NCBI GenBank assembly: GCA_015478945.1
Contig: JABUQX010028357.1
Span: 17,501-37,500 of the forward strand
From: Trachelipus rathkii
Lineage: Eukaryota; Arthropoda; Malacostraca; Isopoda; Trachelipodidae
Direction: 5' to 3'
Length of the DNA stretch: 20,000 nucleotides
Shown in pieces: positions 9,512 to 17,984 of the stretch. Each line of letters opens with the position of its first letter. Position 1 is the stretch's first letter. Position numbers and translations under genes: made by a program. The notes under the pieces are model-generated. The model was not told the origin of the DNA and did no database searches. It worked only from the letters and a program-made list of their open reading frames with translations.

Positions 9512-9652
9512 GGTTCTAATAAGGAATTCCTTAACCTAGCTGAAACCCCACAAGAAAGGCATCTCCGACGGGGAACCACCTTTAAAAAAAAATTAAAAAG
9601 CAAAAAAAACAAGGGGCTTGCGCGGTGACAAAAAAAAAAAAAAAAAAAAAAG
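9512..9652. other. Unassigned segment with a 12-bp palindrome and an A22 run
   Basis: Between the LINE tail and the hAT transposase remnant lie about 140 bp that I cannot assign. They contain the palindrome AAGGAATTCCTT (9521-9532), a GC-rich stretch with CATCTCCGACGGGGAACC, A-rich runs and, at 9631-9652, about 22 consecutive A. It could be more LINE 3' untranslated region with the true poly(A) tail at 9652, a small retroposed SINE, or hAT sequence. Confidence 0.4.
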
Positions 9653-10165
9653 ATTCACAGAAGTGGAAACCAGCCGCCTTATCTGCAAACCCTGGCAACA
9701 GCACCTGTTAGTGACGATGGTGGCTTTTCAGCAAATAAAACTACTGAAGATGAGGGATTTTTGGATATGTTAGACTTTTGATAAGTTTTTATGGCCAAAA
9801 TTGCATTGACATCTTATTCACTTTCAAAGAAATCACACCAAGGAACTTAATCGAAAAAATGAAGAGACGTCCATCAAGGAGCAAAGATAATTCAAATTTT
9901 GCAAATCTGTGAAAGAGGAGATGAGGCTCTTCGAAAACATGGAGATGCTGCCCTACAAAAGAGATCCTTTCAATGCGTGGCATGAAAATGGGCGAAGGTT
10001 TTCCTTATAAATCACAGTGCTTGCGGCAAATAATTAATCAGCACTCCTTCAATCAGTCAAGAGCAAGCGTATTTATAGTTGTAGGTAGGAATATAAATAC
10101 CCAAAAGGAAGCTCTCGCTCAGATACTATAGTGAAAGCTTAATGTTTTTCCATCACAATTTGTGA
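9653..10165 (+). pseudogene. hAT transposase C-terminal fragment (dimerisation domain)
   Basis: Translated pieces on the plus strand include NKTTEDEGFLDMLD near 9736-9775, VKEEMRLFENMEMLPYKRDP at about 9908-9967, then FNAWHENGRRF. A degraded stretch follows that ends in a VGRNINTQKEALA-like piece at about 10083-10115 and KLNVF near 10137. This order matches the hAT C-terminal region: an acidic, flexible piece, then DP..W...GRRFP, then SSE/ER, then GR...(R/K)..L and a final hydrophobic helix. In the family this region lets the transposase dimerise. At least two frameshifts and several stops break it, and the SSER-like core is eroded. It lies inside hAT-type terminal repeats on the same strand, which supports the call. 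The N-terminal zinc finger and catalytic DDE residues are not visible. Confidence 0.72.
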
Positions 10166-10717
10166 ATTTTTGTATTTGAGTATTGAAATGATATCTATCT
10201 TTTTCTTAAAGGAGTATATTATTATGTCATGTTTGAGTAAAAGCGTTTTTTTATTTTGTCTTTTCAGCTGATTAATTGAGGTCTGTCTCTTCTTTCATTA
10301 TTTTTATTCTTTATATTGTATAGCTAGTTAAAGAATCTTGTAAATTGTAATCATGTTAAAACATAAAAGCTAGTAGCTAAACTTTCTTAATACTTACTGG
10401 AAAATGGAAATGAAATATTTTTTGAATAAACACAAACAATTAAAAAAGTTTAATTAATATATATTTGCATTTATTATTCCTAAAAGATACTATTTTAATT
10501 TATAAAATAAATATACTTGGGCACAAACAAATATGAAATATAAATGACTAAGTATTGGTTGTACAGTGAATGCAATCTTGAGTTGCCTAGCAGTACACAA
10601 ATGTTCTATCTTATTACTGTGTATTTATTATATCAATTAAAGTATCGGTATCGGTATCGGCACCTTAAAAAATAGAGTATCGGTATCGGCCTCTTTTCTG
10701 GTATCGGTACATCCCTA
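10166..10717 (+). mobile_element. 3' non-coding end of the hAT element
   Basis: AT-rich sequence without coding potential follows the transposase remnant. At 10642-10707 come four clusters of GGTATCGG repeats, and the terminal inverted repeat ends in CATCCCTA at 10717. These mirror the TATCGG repeats just inside the left end. Confidence 0.8.
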
Positions 10718-10725
10718 TTATTTTA

Positions 10726-11048
10726 TATAGAACCCTATGTCGACTGGTATGAATGGCATGGTTGAAGAGAGTCCTGTGTTTAACTAAAGCCGAGTTCAGA
10801 TTATCCATTGACAAATCCCTTTTATGTTGATAAATTCTTCTCTTCAGATCCACCGTCTCACCGATATAGGTAAAATGACACTGACTACATTCTATGCTGT
10901 AAACACACGGGACGGGTTGAGCCTGAGTGGAGGGGGGTTTTGGTTGCTGTTGTAATAGTCCCTTCAATTTCACGACATTCTTGACAGGAGCCACTTTTTC
11001 TGGGAGTAACCTTTTATAGATATTGTGGTTGTCAGTGGGGATATTCAA
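10726..11048 (-). pseudogene. GIY-YIG endonuclease domain of the Penelope-like element, 3'-truncated
   Basis: The minus-strand frame begins NIPTDNHNIYKRLLPEK. It contains a Gln/Pro-rich linker and then the nuclease: VY (residues 49-50 of the frame), cysteines at 48, 54 and 57, YIGET at 61-65, LKRRIYQHKRDL at 69-79, and LFNHAIH at 94-100. VY...YIG is the GIY-YIG signature. The arginine and histidine of the LKRR and QHK stretch are in the expected places. The domain would normally continue to a catalytic glutamate. That part is removed by the hAT terminal repeat at 10717, which supplies a foreign tail and stop at 10665. In intact PLEs this nuclease nicks the target site. Confidence 0.87.
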
Positions 11049-11803
11049 ATAAATGAGTCCTGTGAGAGGATCTTCTTGTCCTTGATAAAAAGTCCTCCTG
11101 GCCCTAACATGGGCCCTATAAAAATATGAAGAGGATAGTGTAGATTAAGAAAAGTCTCTCGGATCGTTTTCAGTTGTTCCTCAATCCTGACCGGGCTACA
11201 AATCCTATAGGCCCTCAAAATCTGCCTACGCCAATACTCCAATCTTAGTTGAAAGGACATGTGCCGTATACCAATTTGTGTAAGCGTCAATATGTGTGGG
11301 TTTACGGTAGATGTCAGTGATGACTCGCCCATCATCTTCCACATGAACAAGAATATCCAAGAAGGGCAAGGAGCACCTTGTAAAAACTCCATCGTAAACT
11401 TCATGGACTGGACCTGGCCGTTTAAGTGCTCCAAGAGAGAGTGGGGATCAAGGTGGCTGGGAATTACTGCAAAAACGTCGTCGACATAACGTCTCCAAAA
11501 GATATTCCTGTATGTGTGATGTTGAAAAATAAACTTCTGCTCAAAACACTCCATGAAAGTCTATAATTGGGAAGTCCATATTTTTGTTTGAATAAACGGT
11601 CCTTAAAATAGAAAAAAATTATGGTCCATAACAAGAACAATCAGCTGCTTTAAAATTTGAAACGGCACATTTTTTAAAGAACGTCTAATTCTTATGTGAT
11701 TTTTGTGTTTAATGAGTTTTAAATAAAAATAGATTAGTTTCACATTTGTATTGAAAAAATAATTTTCAAGGTAATTTATATGTTGGGGCGGGTTGACAAG
11801 CAC
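11045..11803 (-). pseudogene. Penelope-like reverse transcriptase remnant
   Basis: The best-preserved frame runs from 11554 to 11045 on the minus strand. It starts MECFEQKF and contains RRYVDDVFAV, with the catalytic YVDD at 11488-11477. The later parts AYRICSP and EEQLKTIRETFLNLHYPLHIF belong to the PLE thumb region. Upstream, in another frame, lie KDRLFKQKYGLP (about 11605-11570) and RSLKNVPFQILKQLIVLVM (about 11700-11640). These fit the RT motifs ahead of the usual MGSPLS block, which is damaged here by a deletion or frameshift near 11560-11575. A -1 shift near 11048 separates the RT from the nuclease. The element reverse-transcribes its own RNA in the nucleus when intact; this copy cannot. 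Confidence 0.83.
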
Positions 11804-11810
11804 TCTTAAA

Positions 11811-12600
11811 ATAACATATAATATTTATTTATATATTATATTATTTTTTTATTTATATTGTATATATTAGGTATATTACTATCTTCTTATGATGTATTTA
11901 GTATGAAGTATATATATTTGATTTATATAATGATTTTTTTTGTTATATATATTTATATTATCTCTTAATAATAATATATAGTGAGTATATCCTTTTTATA
12001 TGTATGCCTTCGGACATTGACACTGATTATGAGTATTATCCGGGTTTTATCATAGTTTTATATATATATATAAACTTTGTTACGTTAATATATATAACTG
12101 TTTATATAGAAGTTATTATTATATATATTAATATATTATATATATAGTATATTAATAATATAATATATATATATTATTTTATATTATTATTATATTACGG
12201 TATATTAATTATTATAGTAATTGGACATGACAGACATGATTAATATATATTAATATTAATTTATATTATTAATATTATATTATTAATTATATATTATAAT
12301 TGTATATATTATATATATTATTATATTATTATATTAATATATTATATATTTATATTTTTATATATATATATTTATTATTATTATTATTATATATTATATA
12401 TATTATATATTTTTTTATATATATATTATATATATTATATATATATATATATATATTTATCTTATATATATATTTATATTATATATTATTATTATATATA
12501 TTTATTTTTATTTATTTTATATATTTATATTATATAATTATTATATATATTATATATATATATATTATATATTTTATTATTATTATTAAATGATTAAGGT
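11811..12600. repeat. Long TA/AAT-rich low-complexity tract
   Basis: Mostly TA, TTA and ATT repeats. Short unique islands lie at about 11880-12060, containing TATGCCTTCGGACATTGACA, and at 12216-12240, the putative left end of the next element. A 97-codon frame rich in Y, I and L over 12300-12593 is only the TA repeat read as codons. Confidence 0.9.
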
Positions 12601-13236
12601 TAGATCGATATATATACTGTGTATCATAAGCATTATATTATATTATTAGTACCAGCGAAATCAGTATTAAATTGACAATTACAAACTATTCCCATAAGAG
12701 TCACCCATGATAAAGATCGTCAACATAAATAGTTCGGTATTTTTGTCTATTACCTGATATTAAACGAGAAAATGTAGAAAAAATCCTCAACATCCTAATT
12801 TTTCAAAAGAGGATGCGGAGTGGTGCCGTGTGAATTAGGTGGACGCTTGCGCTGTGGTCTTAAGGGTTTTTTCCTACTTTTGAAGGTAGTCGAATACACA
12901 TTCCATTGAATTTCTAAGTGTTTTTAACATCGCCGACTGTTTCTTAGTGTATGAAATTGAGATGCTATTGTCCAATGGTGTGGTTTTTTCAATATTGGCA
13001 ATATAAATTATTTTTTCTCACCACATGTTATAGGAGATCCTCGGGGTGGGTGCTTATATTTTGGCGCATAGTCATTGAATGAAAAATCACGATAAACGCT
13101 TTTATTATTCATTTTTTATGCGTCTATCTGGCTTGACGATAAACCTTTTTGTCGACACTGTCTTCGAGTCAATGTTATTATGTTTTGTGTGTATAGGTGA
13201 TACATCATATTTTTGTTTAAATAATTTTTTTTTTGT

Positions 13237-13330
13237 ATATAGAACGGATTTGCTTCTGTGCATGGGAAATTTTGTCAAAACATTGTTTCAAAGATTTCCG
13301 CCCATATGCAGCGGCAAACCCCTTGAGTTT
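13237..13330. repeat. Hairpin 1 of copy 1
   Basis: Imperfect inverted repeat: CTTCTGTGCATGGGAAA on the left pairs with TTTCCGCCCATATGCAGCGG on the right. This is the most diverged of the copy-1 hairpins. Confidence 0.6.
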
Positions 13331-13571
13331 AAAAAACATTTATCTAAACAAAATATGTCTCTCATCCTAATTATATTTGATCTGAAAATTTCGTATTGAT
13401 TGAACAAAAATAAAAAAAAATTATCATGAATTTTTTTTGTAGAAAAAAAAAAAAAAAAAATCAGTACTATTAGGGTGTAACATTATTAAATAATATAACA
13501 TATGCAATGAAACTTTCACAACTTATTTACCTCTACGAGATATATAAATATTTTATTTAGATTAATTTTCG

Positions 13572-13666
13572 GTATGCCCAACAGTTTTGCCGCTGATCGT
13601 GAGAAAACTTTTGAAAACATGAAATGTTTTTCCCATGAAGCAGCGACAAATCTGTTGGGCATACAA
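13572..13666. repeat. Hairpin 2 of copy 1
   Basis: GTATGCCCAACAGTTTTGCC followed by GCTG pairs with CAGC followed by GACAAATCTGTTGGGCATAC at 22 of 24 outer positions. GAAAAC and GTTTTTC continue the stem inward. Confidence 0.88.
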
Positions 13667-13909
13667 AAATTTTCTCTAAACAAAAAATGTCTATTATTCC
13701 CCAATTATATATGCTTCTAAAAACGTCAAACTAATCATATAAAAACCAATTATGTTTTCCTGGTTTTTTCATTTTTGAGTTGCCAAAATTTTTTTTTTTA
13801 TGATTGGTGTCTTGCAACATTATTTATTAATTCACTGAATAGGAATGAAACTTTTATGGCCTTTATAACTCGACGATATACACATATTTTTAATTTAGAT
13901 AAATTTTCT

Positions 13910-14000
13910 GTACGTCCAATGGTTTTGCTGCTATTCACGGGAAAACTTTTTAAAATTTATTAGTTTTCCCATGAACAGCGGCAAAAGTATTTGGTATACA
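13910..14000. repeat. Hairpin 3 of copy 1
   Basis: GTACGTCCAATGGTTTTGCTGCT and CACGGGAAAACTTTT pair with AGTTTTCCCATGAACAGC and GGCAAAAGTATTTGGTATAC. Confidence 0.8.
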
Positions 14001-14250
14001 AATTATTTCAACACAATATGGTTTATCTTTATAAATTATACTGCTCTGAAAAAGTTTCGCGTATTAATCGGATTTAAAATAAAAAAAATATTGCGATTTT
14101 TCTTTTTTTTAGTGGCAAAAAAAGAAAAAAAAGAAAAATTCAAATAATTGATTGCATATAACTTTTTTACTACTCATCTGATTGTAATTAAATTTTTACA
14201 ACTTGTAAAAATTGGTGAGATACACCTTTTTTTATTTATATAAATTTGTT

Positions 14251-14348
14251 GTATACCCAATGGTTTTGCCGCTGCTCACAGTTCAACTTCTTGATTATTT
14301 TACTAAAAAAAAAAATTTTTCACATTGAGCAGCTATTTCGGGTATAAC
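14251..14348. repeat. Hairpin 4 of copy 1
   Basis: GTATACCCAATGGTTTTGCC pairs weakly with GAGCAGCTATTTCGGGTATAAC. The right arm has lost the GGCAAAA core. Confidence 0.65.
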
Positions 14349-14799
14349 AAAAAATCCAACACTATTTTATACTTTTCTTTTTTTGTTTTCAATTTCGTAT
14401 ACATTGATCAACATTTTGATGTATGATTCAGGCAAATTTAAAACTTTCGTTATGTTTCGGATAACTTTTAAATTTTTTGGAGAAAATTTTTTTTTGAGAT
14501 TTAGCAAAAAAATCAAAAAAAAAAAATTATCTATATATTGCTGCTAATTGTGAGTTATTTCATAAATCATATGTGTATAGTAAGTATTTTAGTGAAATCC
14601 GCTTGCAAAAATCTTTTGTAGTTCAGCAGAAATTCACTGTTAAAAATTGCTGATCAAAATGCTGATTCATGATATTTGGGAAGAAATTACACAAAATCTA
14701 AACACTTTTTTGCATGTGTCATTGAGATAAATATTGTAGAGAAATCTTTCCTCTTTCGAATGGTGTATAATTTATCCCAAACAAATTACATTAGTGTTG

Positions 14800-14837
14800 C
14801 TACGCGCAACGTCCCCTTAAGGGGACGTTGCGCGTAG
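14800..14837. repeat. Perfect 38-bp palindrome at the copy 1/copy 2 junction
   Basis: The left arm CTACGCGCAACGTCCCC (14800-14816), the centre TTAA (14817-14820) and the right arm GGGGACGTTGCGCGTAG (14821-14837) pair at every position. It is GC-rich in an AT-rich neighbourhood. Half of it (AACGTCCCCTTAAG) recurs at the right edge of copy 2 near 16737-16749. Confidence 0.97.
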
Positions 14838-14977
14838 GGTTTCCTAACTTTTGAAGGTAGTAATCATCAATTCCATGATTTTTAGGTTTTAACACTTTCT
14901 AGTGTAGAATTGAATGCTCTTTCCAATGGTGTGGTTATTTTCAATAGGCAAAAAATATATTTTATTCACTAATGTTA

Positions 14978-14997
14978 GGGGGGAAGGGGGGGGGGGG
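14978..14997. repeat. G-run (G6 AA G12)
   Basis: A short homopurine G tract present in copy 2 only. Copy 1 has the mixed GGGGTGGG at about 13042-13049 in the matching place. It could form a G-quadruplex or be a length-unstable tract. Confidence 0.8.
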
Positions 14998-15123
14998 TTC
15001 AATTTTGGCAAGTCATGAATGAAAAATCACGATAAACTTTTTATTATTCATGCGATCGGCACGAAACTTTCAGAGCAAGTATTGTTTGGGAAGATACACA
15101 TTTTTTGTTTAAATAAATTTTTT

Positions 15124-15219
15124 GTATGGAGAACGGATTTGGCTTCTGTGCATGGGAAAATTTTTCTAAATTTTTAAATGTTTTCCCATAATGCAGCGGC
15201 AAACCTCTTGAGTATACAA
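15124..15219. repeat. Hairpin 1 of copy 2
   Basis: GGCTTCTGTGCATGGGAAAA pairs with TTTTCCCATAATGCAGCGGC. It is better preserved than its copy-1 counterpart. Confidence 0.75.
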
Positions 15220-15467
15220 AACATTTATCTAAACAAAATATGTAAACCTTGCCTAGTAGTATATGATCTGAAAGTTTCGTATTGATTGACAAAAAATAAA
15301 AAAATTATCATGAATTTTTTTTTGTAGCAAAAAGAGAGAAAAAAAAAAAAAAAATTTCAAGAAACTAGTGGGGTTAACTTTTTTATAATTTATTCGTTGC
15401 AATGAAACTTTCACAAACTATATTTACCTCAACGAGATATAAAATATTTATTTAGAATTAATTTTCG

Positions 15468-15561
15468 GTATGGCCCAACAGTTTGCCGCTGATCCGTGAG
15501 AAAACTTTTTGAAAAAATTTGAAATGTTCCCATGAGCAGCGACAAAATCTGTTGGGCATAC
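15468..15561. repeat. Hairpin 2 of copy 2
   Basis: GTATGGCCCAACAGTTTGCC and GAGAAAAC pair with GTTCCCATGAGCAGC and GACAAAATCTGTTGGGCATAC. Confidence 0.85.
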
Positions 15562-15807
15562 AAAATTTTCTCTATCGCCAAAAAATGTCTATCTTCCCGC
15601 AATTTATATGATGACTCTGGAAATTTCAAACTGATTGTATAAAAACTAATTACGTTTTCCTGGTTTTCATTTTTGAGTTGCCAAAAAATTTTTTTTTAAT
15701 GAATAAAAATTTAAAGAATTTTTATTATTCATCTGATAGGAATGAAACTTTTATGGCCTTTATAATAACTCGACGATATACACATATTTTATTTAGATAA
15801 ATTTTCT

Positions 15808-15906
15808 GTACACGCCTAATGGTTTTTGCTGCTACTCACGGGAAAAAAACTTTTTTAAAAATTTATAAGGTTTTCCCATGAACAGCGGCAAAAGTATTTG
15901 GTATAC
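15808..15906. repeat. Hairpin 3 of copy 2
   Basis: GTACACGCCTAATGGTTTTTGC and CACGGGAAAA pair with GGTTTTCCCATGAACAGC and GGCAAAAGTATTTGGTATAC. Confidence 0.78.
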
Positions 15907-16171
15907 AAAAATCTTATCTTAACACAATATGTTTATCCTTTCCAATTATACATGACATGGCTCTGAAAGTTCGTATTAATCGATTTTAAAAAAATAAAAA
16001 AAAATATTGCAAATTTTCTTTTTTTAGTTGGAAAAAAAGAAAAAAAAGAAAAAATTCAAATAATTGAAGGCAATATAACTTTTTGACTACTCCAATCTGA
16101 ATCGTAATTAAATTTTAACAACTTGTAAAAATTGCGAGATAATAATTAACCTATTTTATATACAATTTTGT

Positions 16172-16268
16172 TGTATACCCAATGGTTTTGCCGCTGCTCA
16201 CAGTTCAACTTTTTTTTACTCAGTAATAAAAATTTTTTTGAACATTGAGCTGCTATTTAGAATATACT
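16172..16268. repeat. Hairpin 4 of copy 2
   Basis: GTATACCCAATGGTTTTGCC pairs poorly with GAGCTGCTATTTAGAATATAC. Both fourth hairpins have the same decayed right arm, so the decay predates the 1.9-kb duplication. Confidence 0.6.
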
Positions 16269-16825
16269 AAAAAATCCATGAAATTTTATACTTTTCTTTT
16301 TTTATTCTTCGATTTGCGTATAGCATTGATCACATTTTTATGTCTTATTTAAACTAAGCTTTAAGACTTCAGGATTTTTTAGGATAACTTTTAAATTTTT
16401 TGGAGAAAAAAAAAATTTGAGATTTAGCAAAAAAAAATCAAAAAAAAAAAAAAAATTTATCTATATATTGCTGCTAATTGTGAGTTATTTCATAAATCAT
16501 ATGTGTATAGCAAGTATTTTAGTGAAATCCGCTTGCAAAAATCTTTTGTAGTTCAGCAGAAATTATTCACTGTTAAAAATTGCTGCTGAAAATGCTGATT
16601 CATGATATTTGGGAAGAAATTACACAAAATCTAAACACTTTTTTTGAATGTGTCATCGAAATAAATATTGTAGAGAAATCTTTCCTCTTTCAAATAGTGT
16701 ATAGTGTAATCAAATGTAGAAAACATCCTCAGCATAACGTCCCCTTAAGTGAGGATGCGGAAGCGTATGTCAATTTAGGTGCGGATGTTCCGCAAATGCG
16801 GATGCGGATGTCATGTCCATCACTA

Positions 16826-16849
16826 ATATATATATATATATATTAATAT

Positions 16850-16938
<89 letters not shown>
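16826..16938. repeat. (TA)n microsatellite
   Basis: Nearly pure TA dinucleotides directly abutting the right end of the composite element. Confidence 0.97.
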
Positions 16939-17180
16939 TATACTATGAGAGAAATAATCAAGTGTTTTGAGAAAAAGTGATATTTTTAAAATTAAATTCT
17001 TGCTTTTGAGTGCTTAACATAAATATTTTGGCTCAAAACATATAAAAAACATTATATATATAATTAATACATAATTAAAAGAAAATAAATTATTGATTTT
17101 AAAGGTATTAAACCCGAATAAAACTAAAAAACATAGGTTTTCATTGGTTTTTATGAAAAAACAGGTTTTTTTATCTGATA
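16939..17180. other. AT-rich unique DNA, nothing recognised
   Basis: No coding, repeat or RNA signal that I can support. Confidence 0.5.
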
Positions 17181-17211
17181 TGATATATATATATATATAT
17201 ATAGTATATAT

Positions 17212-17243
<32 letters not shown>

Positions 17244-17537
17244 ATATTTTCTATAAATATATAAATGTAAAAAAATAAATATATGGGTAACTATTTAATA
17301 ATATATTATATATATGGAAAATATTTATATTAAACTATAATATATATATATTAATATAATATACTATAATATATATATTTATATATAGTATATAATATAT
17401 AGTATATATATATATATATATATTTTTATATATATATTATATATATATATTATAATATTAAATTTTCTGTTATATGGTACACATAAAGAGAACAATTTCT
17501 TTTAATTCTACTTTATATTCTTTATATTATAATAATA

Positions 17538-17577
<40 letters not shown>

Positions 17578-17601
17578 TATATAATATAGTATATATATAT
17601 A

Positions 17602-17661
<60 letters not shown>

Positions 17662-17680
17662 TATATACTGGTTTATTAAA
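17181..17680. repeat. (TA)n tracts with short unique breaks
   Basis: TA tracts at about 17181-17242, 17295-17460 and 17538-17668, with unique stretches at about 17243-17290 and 17461-17537. Frames rich in Y and I here are repeat artefacts. Confidence 0.93.
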
Positions 17681-17870
17681 AAAATAAATTTTTATTTTAA
17701 ATTTTTTTTTTTTTTTTTTGAAAAAAGCTTTTTTTTTTTTAAACAAAATGTTTTTTTTTTGTTTTTTTTTTTTAAATTACCTCTTTTTATGTATATTAAA
17801 GATGTTTTAAAATTATACAGTAGTACCAAAACCCCTTCTAGGCCTAAATATTGACTATTAATAGGGATTT
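17681..17870. repeat. Poly-T-rich low complexity followed by a short unique stretch
   Basis: Three runs of 10-20 T occur between about 17700 and 17775, separated by GAAAAAAGC and AAACAAAATG. Then come about 90 bp of ordinary AT-rich DNA. Read on the minus strand the runs look like repeated poly(A) tails, but no retroposed sequence is attached that I recognise. Confidence 0.75.
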
Positions 17871-17901
17871 TATATATATATATAACTTTAATATTTATAT
17901 T

Positions 17902-17936
<35 letters not shown>

Positions 17937-17970
17937 ATATATTATATATAATAATATATATTAATATATG
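17871..17970. repeat. (TA)n microsatellite
   Basis: TA and TTA repeats up to the start of the second LINE. Confidence 0.93.
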
Positions 17971-17984
17971 ATCAAAAAAGGATG

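Larger units (their letters stand above)
5919..10725 (+). mobile_element. hAT DNA transposon, interrupted by a LINE, with target duplications
   Basis: Terminal inverted repeats TAGGGATGTACCGATA (from 5927) and its reverse complement (ending 10717) bound a 4,791-bp segment. Just outside lie TTATATTA (5919-5926) and TTATTTTA (10718-10725). These match at 7 of 8 positions, and 8 bp is the hAT target-duplication length. GGTATCGGTATCGG subterminal repeats sit inside both ends (5938-6010 and 10642-10707). The 3' part encodes the C-terminal dimerisation end of a hAT transposase on the plus strand. The middle is occupied by a LINE, and most of the transposase is missing or unrecognisable, so the element is dead. 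Without the LINE the remnant would be about 1.75 kb, shorter than an intact hAT element of the usual 2.5-5 kb. Confidence 0.85.
10726..11803 (-). mobile_element. Penelope-like element (RT plus GIY-YIG), truncated
   Basis: Read on the minus strand, this segment encodes a PLE reverse transcriptase followed by a GIY-YIG endonuclease, the architecture that defines Penelope-like elements. Upstream it fades into TA-rich DNA at about 11803. Downstream it is cut by the hAT insertion at 10725. On the far side of the hAT, directly before 5919, the frame would continue for about 14 codons before running into the minisatellite. No terminal repeats typical of PLEs are seen, so both ends are incomplete. 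Confidence 0.85.
12836..14816. repeat. Tandem unit, copy 1 (about 1.95 kb)
   Basis: It starts at TTAGGTGGACGCTTGCGC and passes through CCTACTTTTGAAGGTAGT (12871) and four hairpin-bearing ~340-bp repeats. A tail follows containing TCTATATATTGCTGCTAATTG (14530) and CTCTTTCG (14753). It ends in CTACGCGCAACGTCCCC at 14816. Almost every landmark recurs in copy 2 at a spacing of about 1,890-1,930 bp. The short open frames in it fall on the hairpins and are not conserved between the copies, so I call no gene. Confidence 0.88.
14821..16744. repeat. Tandem unit, copy 2 (about 1.92 kb)
   Basis: It begins GGGGACGTTGCGCGTAGGG and repeats copy 1 landmark for landmark: ACTTTTGAAGGTAGTAAT (14850), ATGAAAAATCACGATAAAC (15017), the four hairpins, and the tail with CTATATATTGCTGCTAATTG (16461). 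It ends in AACGTCCCC before TTAA at 16745-16748. The tail (about 16455-16690) is the best-conserved part between copies; poly-A and poly-T stretches vary most. The block around 16711-16790 also matches 12771-12850 to the left of copy 1. The tandem unit therefore extends beyond the edges given here. Confidence 0.88.
12215..16825. mobile_element. Composite element: hAT-like ends enclosing a hairpin satellite array
   Basis: The left end TAGTAATTGGACATGACA (12215) and the right end, in reverse TAGTGATGGACATGACA (16825), match except for a one-base indel and one or two substitutions. GCGGATG subterminal repeats lie inside the right end (16780-16810). Between them are two tandem copies of a 1.9-kb unit, without any convincing coding region. 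The outer flanks are TA-rich and show no matching 8-bp duplication (AATTATTA left, ATATATAT right). The grouping as one element is therefore an inference from the end pair. It could instead be a satellite array with transposon ends by chance. Confidence 0.5.

Noticed and set aside
11259..11489. 76-codon plus-strand frame
   Set aside because: Shadow of the Penelope-like RT on the minus strand.
12300..12593. 97-codon frame made almost only of Y, I and L, resembling a membrane protein
   Set aside because: Pure TA/TTA microsatellite translated; the hydrophobic look comes from TAT, ATA and TTA codons.
13079..16846. Several 60-106-codon frames in the hairpin array
   Set aside because: They do not keep frame between the two tandem copies, so selection on protein is not indicated.
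17540..17746. Minus-strand frame with poly-Lys start and YIYIYI tail
   Set aside because: Poly-T and TA low-complexity DNA read as codons.
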